DNA of 64,000 nucleotides, from NCBI GenBank assembly GCA_003667245.1, contig RCNN01000141.1, positions 1 to 64,000 of the forward strand, read 5' to 3'. Below, one piece after another: positions 13,922 to 25,182 of this stretch (positions are counted from its first letter, which is position 1; each line of letters opens with the position of its first letter). Origin of the DNA: Heterostelium multicystogenum (taxonomy: Eukaryota > Evosea > Eumycetozoa > Acytosteliales > Acytosteliaceae). The position numbers and the translations under genes are program-made. Below the pieces are notes generated by a model. That model was not told the DNA's origin. It worked only from the letters and a program-made list of their open reading frames with translations, and did not search any database.

Positions 13922-14666
13922 TTTAAAATAAATAAAGAAATAAATAAATAATTAAGAGATACTTATATTACAATCCAAATATACAATCTATCTATAAAAC
14001 TAACTATACTATTCGAAACTTTTAATTAACAAACATCATTATTGATTATTAATCCTAATTGTTAACTTTGATTAAGTCCCATTGGTCTCAATAAAGTTAT
14101 CAATTTAACCCAATATTATAAAGAAAGAATAATACCCTATCTTTAATAAAATAAGTCTTTGTTTTATCATTAAAGTTCAAATTTTTTATTTGAATGTGCC
14201 AAAGATATTTTATCAAACTGTTTTGGTGGTATCCCACACCAATCATAGAGTGTCCTTTTCATTGTTCCGAGAGGCTTCCCACAATTTTGTTAAATGGGCA
14301 AAGATTCATCTTTTATTTTTTTGATGATGGTTTAACTTTATAAGAGTTTTTTTGTTTAAATTTGCATCATCAAATTAAAATACAACACCCCCGATCATGC
14401 CATATAAGAACAAATGTTGCTATTCCAACCCTATTGGCTTTTCACATTTTGATAGTTTTGCAATCTAGATTCAACTATGATGAGGTTCATTCTTTCCCAA
14501 TCCAACAAGCTTTGACTTTATTACCCAATGAGAATAGCTAAATGGGAGTTTGAGAACTGTATTAGGTCCGAATTGATGTCAATTTACTTAAAAGTTGTCT
14601 GATTTGTAATAAGTGATCAATCCCTTTTTTTAATTTATACATATATATATATTTTATTTAATGATT
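13922..14666. other. Intergenic, AT-rich
   Basis: Between the surface-protein start and the PP2A B'' 3' end. The sequence is less monotonous than other gaps (14200-14560 is more balanced), but no frame longer than a few tens of codons is open. A TCCCACAA element at 14277-14284 matches the consensus upstream of some Dictyostelium small RNA genes, with no recognisable RNA after it. Confidence 0.5.
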
Positions 14667-16930
14667 TCAGTTTGAATAAAGTGTTTGCCACTTGTCATTA
14701 CCAAAGTCTCTGTCATCCTCGTCTTCGAATGCAGATGGATATGTGAATTGATTACGACCAGCTCCTACCTGATACCATGAATGTTCTGAACCTAATCCTT
14801 CATCCATATCGTCGTCATCATCTTCTTCAAAAGTTTCCTCTGCCAAAGCCTTTTTCATATTCTGCTTTTGCAAAAACGATTCCAATCACTCATCGATGGA
14901 TCTGATGTGCATATTGACTCTTTGGTTTCTTGTATGAAAAACTTTGTTGTGTTGAATAATATATTATAGAGATATCCCGATAGTTTTGAATTCTTTAAAT
15001 CAATTAATGTGATTCTACCTGAATCTTTTGGTTTGATCATATCAATTCTGGAATTACATGATTAATAAGCAGATACTATCTACATAGATGAAACTACATA
15101 CATTTGACATAAAAGATCTGTGAAAAATGGGGGATCTAAATTGAGATTGTCCAGTCTATCCTTTTGGTCATTATAAAAGTACTCCATTTCATGGTAACTC
15201 AAGATTCCATCGCAGTCGAAATCAAGACATTTGAACCAATATTCAATGCTGGTACTATTGTTTTTATCCTCTTCAGATAGAATAAACCCTATGATTGGTG
15301 GTCAGTAAGTTATAAACTCCAAATGCTTATCAACTTTAACTTACAAACAAAGTTTTTATATGATAACAAATTAGATTTGGAATCCGGGAAAATAGGGCAT
15401 TCAATAATTCTGGAAATCATTTTTTCTGTTAAACTGAAATTAGAGTATTTCGCTAGATCTTGTGCCGAAATATACAAATCGTGATCGGTATCTAATTCCC
15501 AAAATTTGCAATATATAACATAAAAGTGTTCGTAAGAGAAATACTCGAGATGCTACCAAATTGTATTAGATTAGAGTTGGAAAAATAAATTAATCAATTT
15601 GTAGTTACCTTATTGATATCTGCTTCAGCATCCAATAGACTTAGAGATTTGATAAAGTTGTTGCTGACAAAGTCGCCTAATGTGATTCTACCCTTCTTTT
15701 TACTAATAGTATAAAATATACGAACTATAATAGTCTCCAAATAACGCTCTTGGAACTCCGGAGTATTCTTAAGAAACTCTAATCCAGGGTGGAAATCCAA
15801 CAAAGCTGTTGAAAAGTATTTGTTAGTTTCGGATTTACAGATATTCTTTATTCAGGATCTACCTACTTCTTGCAAAAAATATAAAGTCATCATATGTTAA
15901 ATAGGTTGAACTTGGTGACTTGCGAAGTAAATTAAATAAAATCTCCTCTGGCTTTTTATTATATATATCTTTCCAGTATCTAGAAATGAAGGATTAGTCA
16001 TTTGATGTACCATCTAAACAAATATTGCTACTTACTTTATAAATATGTCTTGAGTAATAAACTTTTCATCATTCAATGTTACAATATAATTATATAAAAG
16101 TCTTATGATTACTCTTGGCATGGTATATAGCTCTTTGACGAGTGAGTCAAACTCTTCAAATGATTGCAAAATGTTTGGCGGGTGGATTTACGGGGGTTTT
16201 TGTAGGTGATACTGAGAGTGATTGTTGATCGGTTGGTTTGATACTTTCGAAGCGTGTCTTAATTTTCTCTAGGTCGGCGTCCATCTTGCTGCTGGTAACG
16301 GTAATAGTTTGAGGCTTAAAAAATGGAGGAATCACAAGTGATCGTTTTGAAACTTTACGTTCATGGAGTTGTTCGACAGGGGTTAAATCGTCCTGTTGCT
16401 GTGAAGTGAGATTACGTTTGAATTTGCTTGGAGAGCCAGGACTTGATGATGGTCCAGCTGTCTCAGATCCAGAAAGATGAGCAATCAGTGCATCATTATC
16501 ATCTAAAATAATTGGGACACACTCATCCTCTTTTGATTGGTTAAACTTTGGACGATTGCTGTCTTCGTAGATCATATTGTCATCGGCAAATACAATAATA
16601 TTTGATTTTTTCATCAATGATACTTTGTTGTTGTAGGTGTTGTTGTTGTTTCTTTGTCTGAATTTCAGCAGTGTTCGGGATAGACGCAACATTTGAAGTT
16701 ACAGTCATCATGGTTGAGTTACTATTGCTGTTACTATTATTGTTGTTGGTACTGGTGTTACTTATAATATTCTTTTGTGGTTGAGATGATGCATTTAGCC
16801 CATTGATGAGCTCGCCAATGTAGTTGACAGTATCCTGTTTCGCAAGCCAAGTCAAGAAGAGCTCATTCAACTTGAGTTTTGGCATTGATAATATTTGTAT
16901 CTGTCGTTGGTTGTCTCTCTTGAAATGCAT
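14667..16930 (-). CDS. PP2A regulatory subunit B'' (PR72/PR130 type)
   Basis: A calcium-binding regulatory subunit that directs protein phosphatase 2A to substrates. The start is MHFKRDNQRQ (16930) or, 45 bases in, MPKLKLNELFLTWLAKQDTV. A Ser/Asn/Gln-rich linker and VIPPFFKP are followed by the conserved PR72 core: FDSLVKELYTMPRVI, WKDIYNKKPEEILFNLLRK, EVLDFHPGLEFLKNTPEFQE, YFSYEHFYVIYCKFWELDTD, the first EF-hand loop (DTDHDLYISAQDL), then a second canonical loop (DFDCDGILSYHE) and MIKPKDSGRITLIDLKNSKL. The C-terminus is acidic (EEDDDDDMDEGLGSEHSWYQ). At least six short introns are seen, with ends such as GTAAGTAGC. Frame breaks occur near 16610-16640 (in a Gln-codon run) and 16180. The family is also called PPP2R3; the architecture is complete. 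Confidence 0.88.
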
Positions 16931-19900
16931 TAAACATGTTTGTAATCTCTAGTAATGTTGGTGATATTAATTTTATAATATATTTCAATTGAAATGAATC
17001 TGCAACTCGTATGGTGTTGCTTCGTGGTTATTACTGTGTGATTGGCTGGTGCTCTGTGTGACAGATTAAGTAAGAGATAAAAACCAATAAGTAATCGTAT
17101 GAAATGGAACAGAGAAAGAAAAGGGCTAAAACAATTGGTCAAAGCGCTTCTCTTAATGGAACGGAATTCTACTTTGCAATACAAGTCGTATTGATATCTT
17201 CCAATGAAACCCACTGTCCTATCTATAAACTATAAATCTAAGTTTAATTACTTGTTACTAAAAATGGATATTTGGTTATATCAATGATTTATAACTAGCT
17301 ATTATTAAATATACGAATTTAGTGTTATTTTATGTTTTTGTTGTTGTCGTTGCTTGATAAAGTTACAAGTTATTGTATATAATTAGAGCAAGTGCAGGTG
17401 CCCTTTTTGGAATGTTAATTCAAGAAAAAGAGAAAAATAAAAATTATTTGAATTGCTATGGCAAGTGGTAGAGATGTGGTTAGAAGGACATACGCCAACC
17501 TTATTAACAGCAAAGAGTGTGATATTAGTGATAAAAAGCAATGGTAATATCAAATGAATTGTGTGTGTATATATAATATTTGTTCATTTATTTAACATGT
17601 TTGAAAAAAGTATTTCGTATGAATTGGTTTTAATGTGTGAGTGAATAGCACTTTGCAAAGTAAGATATGTTTTAATACAAAAGTGAAATAATAGCAATAG
17701 ACAATAATAATACGAATAATAATGATGTACAATTGTAAACTTTCCAAAAAAAAAACTATTCTATAGTAAAACTATTTAATGTGTTTCATTCTTACTTTTA
17801 TAGTTTAGTTTGAATTTGTGTTTTGTACAGGTTATATATAGCAATTTCAACAATCCTATGCGCTCTGAATGTTGTAAAATTCTAAGTTGTAATCGTAATG
17901 ATATATAAATTTTGAAAATTTATCTATTTATCTTTATCAAATTAATCTGCGATCTATTATAGTGTATTTTAAATGATAAAATAAATATGAATGTATGAAT
18001 ATATTAATCTTCTATGATGTTACAGATATATACTATTAATATAAATATTATTATTACTATTATTATTACGACTATTTATTACTATGAATATGATTCTTAA
18101 TATTAATAGAATAATAATAATATTATATAAATAAATAAAAAATATATATATATGGTTGAATGATATTAATTGGTACACCCCATTATACTTCTAAATGAAG
18201 ACATTACATTCAGTTCTTCTTTCTCTTGCAAGCAAAAATAAACAACCAAAATAAATTAATTTTAATTAAAAAACATTTTGTTTGATAAATAGAAAATTCA
18301 AACAATAATTGTGAAAACAATCCTTTTTTAGAATAGAATTGTGGGGTTGACCTCTAAAATTTATTAGAGTTGCTATCACACCCATCAGAGATTATGTGCT
18401 TCCCAACATTTCAAACAAAATGATTTTAAGCGGAAGTTGGGTCTCCATTGTAAAATGTAAAACACACACACATTCATAAAATATTGATTGTGATAACAAG
18501 ATTATTCACATAATATGTTAAGTAATCGTTTTGTTCATCTGTCATACCATCTATTGTTGACCACCACCACCCACTACTTCCTATTATCCTCCTTTGATAT
18601 TACCAAACTATTATCACTTCGAATCTTAGAATAGAACTTGATTTCTAATAATTACTAGTTTAAACTCTTTAAATAAATAAATAAATATAAGGTAATATAA
18701 TATAAATATATTGTATATCTTTTAATTTAACAGTAATAATATTGGTGGGTAATTACTAATACTATTATTATTATATTGTAAATCTTAAATAACAACAACT
18801 TCACACCTATTACTTTTCTCTATCTATATAAATATATAGATTAATATCTATTTTATAATGAATGAAGAATTTATAATTTAAGAATATATATATGATATAC
18901 AAATAAAGAAAGATGAGATTAAAATGATGATGTTGTTGATGATGATGATGATGATGATAAGAAATATATATTAATATAACAGATATAATTGATTAAAATA
19001 GATAAGTAAATAGTAGTGTTTTGGAAAAATCAAATATTACCAGATTTTTATTATTATCTAAATATTTAGTTATTAAAATATGAATGTTTGGTATTGTGTT
19101 TGTTGCTATTATTGTTGTTTTATTGTTGTTATAAAATTGGATATGAGGGTTGTGGATTATAATAATTGAAAATCATTATAGTTCTGAATTAGAAGGGTAA
19201 ATGCTATAAAAGAGGATTTTGGATATGTTTGGTAAGTTGATATAGTAGCTTGTTAGACAAAGTTGTAAGTTCGCACTCCCTTCTCCATAAACTATATATT
19301 TATACAATGTACCACTCTACTACCAGTCATGCTAGTGCTACATAACTCTATCAACAACATCAAACCTACAACTACAACAACAACAACAACTACTACATTT
19401 GATTTATTTAAAAGTGAGAAGAATCTGTTGGCTGTGTGGGTGTAGTGGTAGTGGTATTGGTTGGTTCATTATATATTTATTATAATGTGATGTGTTGAAG
19501 AGTGTGGGTGATGGATGAATGGATAGTGTTCACAGTTGATAAATTGAATTCATGATTCTTAATATGGTAACATATATAACATGGACTGAATCAATCAAAA
19601 CAACTAAAATGATATGGTTGTTGTTGTTGTTGATTGATGTCCAACTAGGATTGATCTATATAAATTTTGGAAATTGAATAATTTACCTTATTTTATATAT
19701 CTTATAGAGTGTCCGATTAGCACTTTTGAAATGATAACTAAGAGTGGCAGTGTTGGTTGAGTGTGAGTGATTTGATGTTGATCATAAAACTAATATATAT
19801 TTAGATTATTTATTAATATACTAAAATGGTTCTATTGATGTATGAACACCCACAATAATTGAGAAATAAATAGAATTAAGATTATAAATGGAACAGCTTG

Positions 19901-20884
19901 GCTGTAATTGCCATTATAATTTAATTATAGAAGACTTTGAGATGAGTAAATTAATTATAATAAATAAAACAGAAGAGATATTGGAACAAACACTCAATAA
20001 ATTTATCCCTATGTCTATCTATATTTTTATTAGTAGATGTAAATAAATTGTTTGTTCTAATTGACAATATTTGATTTGGTATTTTCTTTGTAAACTTATA
20101 AAAAACAAATTATTTTTAAAGTATTACATTCATATAAGTATTCAATCAAGTAAAATGGTATTGAGTTTGATATTGGACACACTTTTCACATCAATTTAAG
20201 TGAAATTGATGATGATTTGAAAATGTTTGTTTTTTTTGGATTCAACTTCACTGTACCACGATTCCATCTCTCTTGGAATAGGTCCCACATTTATAATGAT
20301 CATTGATGTTAATCTATTTTTAAAAACACACTTAATTTTTAGTAAGTCTGATGTTTGTGCTTGTTGAAAATGATGATTTACCATACATTGAAGTCGCACG
20401 AGTTGAATCTATTGATAGATGGCTATGTGGATGTCATTTCAAAATGAAACCAGATATATTCTAAAGATAATCACTAAAGTTATCATGCACCAAAGTTAAA
20501 CTTCTAATTGTTCAACTTTAACTTTTGTCAAGTTTGACCTTTGGCATACATCGTTGTTAAAATAACTGAAATAAATCTTATGTAACTAAAGTTCAATCTT
20601 ATGGTAGGATTGGTACCAGCTTTTTGGAACAAATTATTAATTTTACAAAAGTAAATTTTTAGTAATTAATATAGAGAATACTATATGTATATATTTTACA
20701 AATAAATAAATTAATCCTTATGTATCTTTATTATTATAATATTTGTTAAAGGATTATTAATGGGTACACTATAATTATAATTTATAAGGGATTTTTTAGT
20801 TTTTTTTTTTTATGAAACGATTGTTATCTTTGGGACAAGAAGACAGACAGCGGATTCAACTATTTAAATATGAATTTAGGTCGT
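16931..20884. other. 3.9-kb gene-poor, AT-rich stretch
   Basis: No open frame here has protein-like composition; the longest (16930-17214, minus) is Phe/Leu/Tyr-rich and lacks any recognisable pattern. It contains GAT (about 18923-18959), CAA (about 19373-19392) and TTG (about 19618-19633) runs and many A/T runs. An imperfect inverted repeat lies at about 20488-20546. For a dictyostelid genome this is an unusually long gap. It may hold regulatory DNA or unrecognised non-coding RNA genes. Confidence 0.5.
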
Positions 20885-21980
20885 TTACTTCTTTGATGGA
20901 CCGTATCTTCTCTTCTTCTCTTCAAGATCACGTTGCATCCACCAGAGAGCACCTTGGGCAGAGTGTTGACCCTTGGCACCTGGGACGAAAGCTTGACCAC
21001 CGTACTTCTTGCAAGCAATACGGACGGCAGCTTCGGCGGTAATCAAAGCCTTGTTCAACTCTTCCTTCAATGGGGAGGCATCGATTTGAGCCAACATGTT
21101 CTTGGCACCGAGAGCCTTGACACCAGTACCGGACTCGGCTTCAGCGGTGAGACGGGCCTTCTCTTCTTCGTAGGCACGAATACGCTTGTTTACTTCTTCG
21201 AGGGCCAAACGAGCCTTCTTGATCTCTGGGTGTTCGTCATGACCCATGGAACGAGTACAGAAATCAGCTGGATTGGCGAAATCTTGGTATTGGTACAACA
21301 AGTACTCCAAGAAGGAGATACGACCGTCAAAGTTGACGTCGACCTTGTCTCTCAACTCTTGCTTTCTCTTCAAAGCAGTCATCATGACTGGGAGGGAAAC
21401 CTTGTATTGTTGGTATTGTGAGTTCTTTGGGTCTTCGCAGAACTTGCACAATTGCTCATAGAAATAGAGACCAATGTCAAAGTCCAAATCGTTACCCTCA
21501 TCATACTTGTAGACCAATTGAACACCCTTTGAGTGCATATCAGCGTATTTAATGGTTTCCCAGGCAACAGAGTAGATGAATTCAGCCTCGGAGCTGATTT
21601 CAACCCAGTAGGCATTCAAGAAAGCAACAGCTTGTTGTGAGAATGGAGTGGAAGCGACTTCATTGAAGAATTTCAATGATTCGGCATCCAACTTTTCAGT
21701 GAATGAAGCTCCACCCTTCTTGGAAAGGTCTAAATATTGAAAAAGAAAATTGTAATTAATATTTATAATATTATTATTAAATTAATTTCAGATATATATA
21801 TATATATATTGATAATGATTATTCATGAACCAAATATAATTTAATATCGATTCCAAGATATTTATTCATTTGGTCATCATGAATGATAATATTGATATTT
21901 CTGTCAATTATAATTATCAGGTGACTGAAAAGATATACTTACTGATTCCTTCTAAAAACTTTTGGTGCGGTTTCAGTCAT
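20885..21980 (-). CDS. abpB: 34-kDa calcium-regulated actin-bundling protein
   Basis: A dictyostelid actin cross-linker that bundles F-actin in filopodia and the cortex, and is inhibited by calcium. The first exon (start 21980, MTETAPK...) is short; a GTAAGT donor at about 21942 and a TATTTAG acceptor at about 21733 bound the 0.2-kb intron. The rest is one open frame: SFTEKLDAESLKFFNEV, FSQQAVAFLNAYWVEIS, EFIYSVAWETIKYADMHSKG, the acidic loop KYDEGNDLDFDIGLYFYEQL, EF-hand DVNFDGRISFLEY, QDFANPADFCTRSMGHDEHP, the coiled LALEEVNKRIRAYEEEKARL, and the end DLEEKKRRYGPSKK. It aligns by memory along its whole length with the D. discoideum 34-kDa protein. There is one T-run indel near 21960 in exon 1 (an extra T before LEGI). 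Codon use is GC-richer than in neighbouring genes, as expected for an abundant protein. Confidence 0.95.
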
Positions 21981-23238
21981 TTTATGTATGAATTTAAATT
22001 AATAATATATAGTATACAAGTAATAATATAGGTATAGAGATGAGTGTGTTGGATATTGTACAGAATTCTGAATGATTTAAAGAACAAATGTTGGATTTGA
22101 ATAGCTCTACTTAAATTTTTGAAAACAAATCCAAAAAATAGATGAAAATAAAAAAAATTAAAATCTTTATCTAAAAATGTATGCAAAAAACTGACAAAAC
22201 CCAACTTACCAACCCAACTCCATCCAAATCATAAAATTATTATTATTAATTAGTTTTTTGTCAGTTTTTTTATTACTTTTTTTTTTTGTCTAAATTTTAT
22301 GGAGTGACTCCATTTTTTCAATAATTATCAATATGCTTTGTTTTTCAAAGAAAATAGTAGTATGATACAGGCACAATTCAACACAAAAGTGCATTCGATC
22401 AAATCGTCGTCAAACCTAAACCTTTTGCTTTTGGCACCAAGCAGCAACTGTTGATTGCCATTCTGAATAATAATATTAATAATAATGAAATGAATTCATT
22501 GATGCATCTTTGTTATCGTTGCCTATTGTTGTTTTTGCTGATATTTTTTATTGTTGACTTTTGTTAAAGAGTACTCCATCCACAAATTTATATTAATAAG
22601 CTGGTGGTGTTGTTTTAATAATAATAATAAAGTAGGGATTTTTAATAAAGTTGAATACCTTACCTCAATGGTGTTAATTTTAAAAATATCCAAATTTACT
22701 ATACTATTGTTTGATTGTGTTGGTCCAAAAAAGATGTACCTAAGTTTCCATCATTTCAGTTAAATGTTATTGTTAGGTTGGTAAATTGAAATTTGATCTA
22801 CCATCGACCCACTCAGTGTACCCAGTTTCGTTATTGTAAAATGATTTAATTAAATCCAATCAATCAATGTTTGGTAGATTTTGATTTGAGGACACAAATT
22901 GGATGTGATAATTCATTAAAGTCAACCATCAAATTGCAACTTAATATTTTCTTTAGATCAAGATATAAATATATATGAATTTCCGAGTATAATAACTAGT
23001 TATATATTTGTATTTTAGGTATTGCATGTCATCTAAAAATCTGATTAATATCAAGACCAGTGTGTTTAAACACATCAGATTTTAATGAGCAGAAGGTGTG
23101 GATATCTAATATTAAATAAGCATTTTTCTTGTAAAAACTTTGTTTTTGTTTTTTTTTTTCCCTTTGTTTTTAAAAGACCTGAGGGTCCATTAATTAACAT
23201 GAGTCCCCAAGAAGTTTAATTTAATAGTTGATTAGAAT
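21981..23238. other. Divergent intergenic region abpB / PNKP
   Basis: 1.26 kb, strongly AT-rich, with long T runs (about 22260-22288 and 23150-23165). A small hairpin, ATGGAG-TGA-CTCCAT, at 22299-22313 is followed by a T6 run. No gene was recognised. It must hold the promoters of both flanking genes. Confidence 0.5.
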
Positions 23239-24749
23239 ATGTATATAAATAGTTTTGAGGTATTATTTACCTATAGTAGAAAGCAGTTGGCGTACATTTG
23301 TAAACATTTGGGTATTAGATCGGGAAATCTCCCGAAGTCTATTTTGATCAGAGAAATCACCAATTGCCTTCAATCTCATGAAAAACTTTTCTCTACAACT
23401 TTTGAACAACAAAACACTCCTGTTCAATCAAACTTTGGAGGACCATCCCAAAATTATGCAACGTCTTCAGTTGGGCTACCTGCTGTAATCAAATCTGTCC
23501 ATTATTCCTTCAGTGCCATCAAGCAAGCAGACGTCGGTTTGGCACCAACATCCCGAGGCAAAGCTTTGGAGTGGGCTCCTTCCAATATTTCGCCATCAAA
23601 GTGTCCGCTTGGAGTGTGGACACATCATTCGGAAGTTGCTTACTTCCTCTCTGAACATATTTCCCGCACAAAGATTGTAGCATTTGATATGGATAGTACT
23701 TTGATTGAGACAAAATCTGGTAAACAATTTGCCATATCGCGCACAGATTGGGTGTGGTGGAATCCTGTTGTGCCACAGAAGCTAAGGCAGTTGCATGACG
23801 AGGGATATCAAGTGGCTATCATCACCAACCAAGGAGGTATTGGTGTCAAAAATTTTGACAGAATCAAATTCAATCAAGTTTCTGGAAAGATCAACGATCT
23901 CTGCAGTGAGATTGGTATTCCGTGCATTGCCATTATGGCCTGCGATAAGGATGGGCTATGGAGAAAGCCAAATTCAAAGATGTGGGACTTCCTCCAGGAG
24001 CACTGTACGACAGGCGTCAAGTTTGACCTGTCCAGCTGCCTCTACGTAGGTGACGCAGCAGGTCGCCCAGCCAATTGGAAGCCTGGCAAAAAGGCCGATT
24101 TCTCTTCCTCTGACAAAGGCTTCGCCTTGGCCGCCGGTATCAACTTCAAGACACCAGAAGAGTTCTTTTTAAATGAGGCGCCCGTCACCTTGGTCAATCC
24201 AAATTTTGAGATTCCAAAGTCCACGACTTATGGAAACATCCTTCAAGGCAACGACCAGACAATCGTTTCTCCAAATCAGGAAATGGTCATCATGGTTGGT
24301 TGGCCCGCCAGTGGAAAGAGCACATTCAGCAAAAATCACTTTGTTGCTGCTGGCTATGGATGGGCCAACCGTGACACAATCAAGAACTCCCACAAGTGTT
24401 TGCAGTTTGCCGACGAAACAGCTTGCCGCTGGAAAGTCAGTCGTCGTCGACAACACCAATCCCACCAAGGCCGCCCGTATGGTGTATATTGACATTGCCA
24501 AAAAGCACGGTGTGCCAGTGCGTTGCTTCCAGATGATGACCGGACCGTGCTACCGCTAACCACAACAACTACTACCGTGAGAGAACCCAAGGAGTCAAGC
24601 ACATACCCTCGATGGTCTACAAAATTTACAAGAAAGCATTCGAAGAACCCGAGCTCAGTGAAGGTTTTAGTGAAATCAAAAAAGTCAACTTTATTCTTAA
24701 TCTTGCTCCAGATCAGTTATCACAGTACAACATTCCAGCACCAAATTAG
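23239..24749 (+). CDS. pnkp: Polynucleotide kinase 3'-phosphatase with SAP-like N-terminus
   Basis: A DNA-end-processing enzyme of single-strand and double-strand break repair: it removes 3'-phosphates and adds 5'-phosphates. The N-terminus (about residues 10-50, [20 protein letters not shown] through NCLQ) has the pattern of a SAP DNA-binding helix pair. The HAD phosphatase follows ([46 protein letters not shown]), then the P-loop kinase ([50 protein letters not shown]) and the tail [17 protein letters not shown] to a stop at 24747-24749. No FHA domain, which vertebrate PNKP has, is seen. Two indels break the frame: an extra A near 24418 and an extra G near 24543. No intron was seen. Confidence 0.92.
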
Positions 24750-25182
24750 AACCCACACATATACATACACATATACACTCCTATATATATATGTAATATT
24801 ATATTATTTTTTTTTTAACAAAATCAATTAAATACAACAATAAACACCTGTATTTAATCTAATTACCTCACAAACAACAACTAGAAATATCCAATAAACT
24901 ACAAGATGTTTATCTACTTTATAGCATACTATTGAGATTCTAACCATACAATGTGAGCACATTGCTTTCTACTCACTTCACCAAATTTTTAAAAAATGAA
25001 ATTCACAAAAATTTTATTTTCACACACATGCTCTCCCTATTGGCTGTTGGATAAAGGTATCCTATTGTATCTTGTATCTTATATCTATATCTTCTGCATC
25101 TGTAACTATAATTGAAAGAATTTGAGGTATCCATTCGAAATCAGTGAATATCACATCAATTGAGAAGATTAGGATAGAAAAT
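24750..25182. other. Intergenic PNKP / cct4
   Basis: 433 bases of AT-rich sequence: (CA/TA)n-like and T8 runs close behind PNKP, then the cct4 upstream region. No gene was seen. Confidence 0.5.

Noticed and set aside
14277..14284. TCCCACAA element like the upstream element of Dictyostelium small RNA genes
   Set aside because: No recognisable snRNA, snoRNA or class I RNA follows at the expected distance. An 8-base match is expected by chance in 64 kb.
16930..17214. 94-codon minus frame upstream of PP2A B''
   Set aside because: AT-driven Phe/Leu/Ile/Tyr composition, no homology recognised, no splice signal linking it to the gene.
20933..21421. 162-codon plus-strand frame inside abpB
   Set aside because: Mirror of the well-conserved abpB exon on the other strand.
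22299..22320. Small hairpin plus T6 resembling a terminator
   Set aside because: A six-base stem in AT-rich DNA with T runs is weak evidence, and bacterial-type terminators are not expected here.
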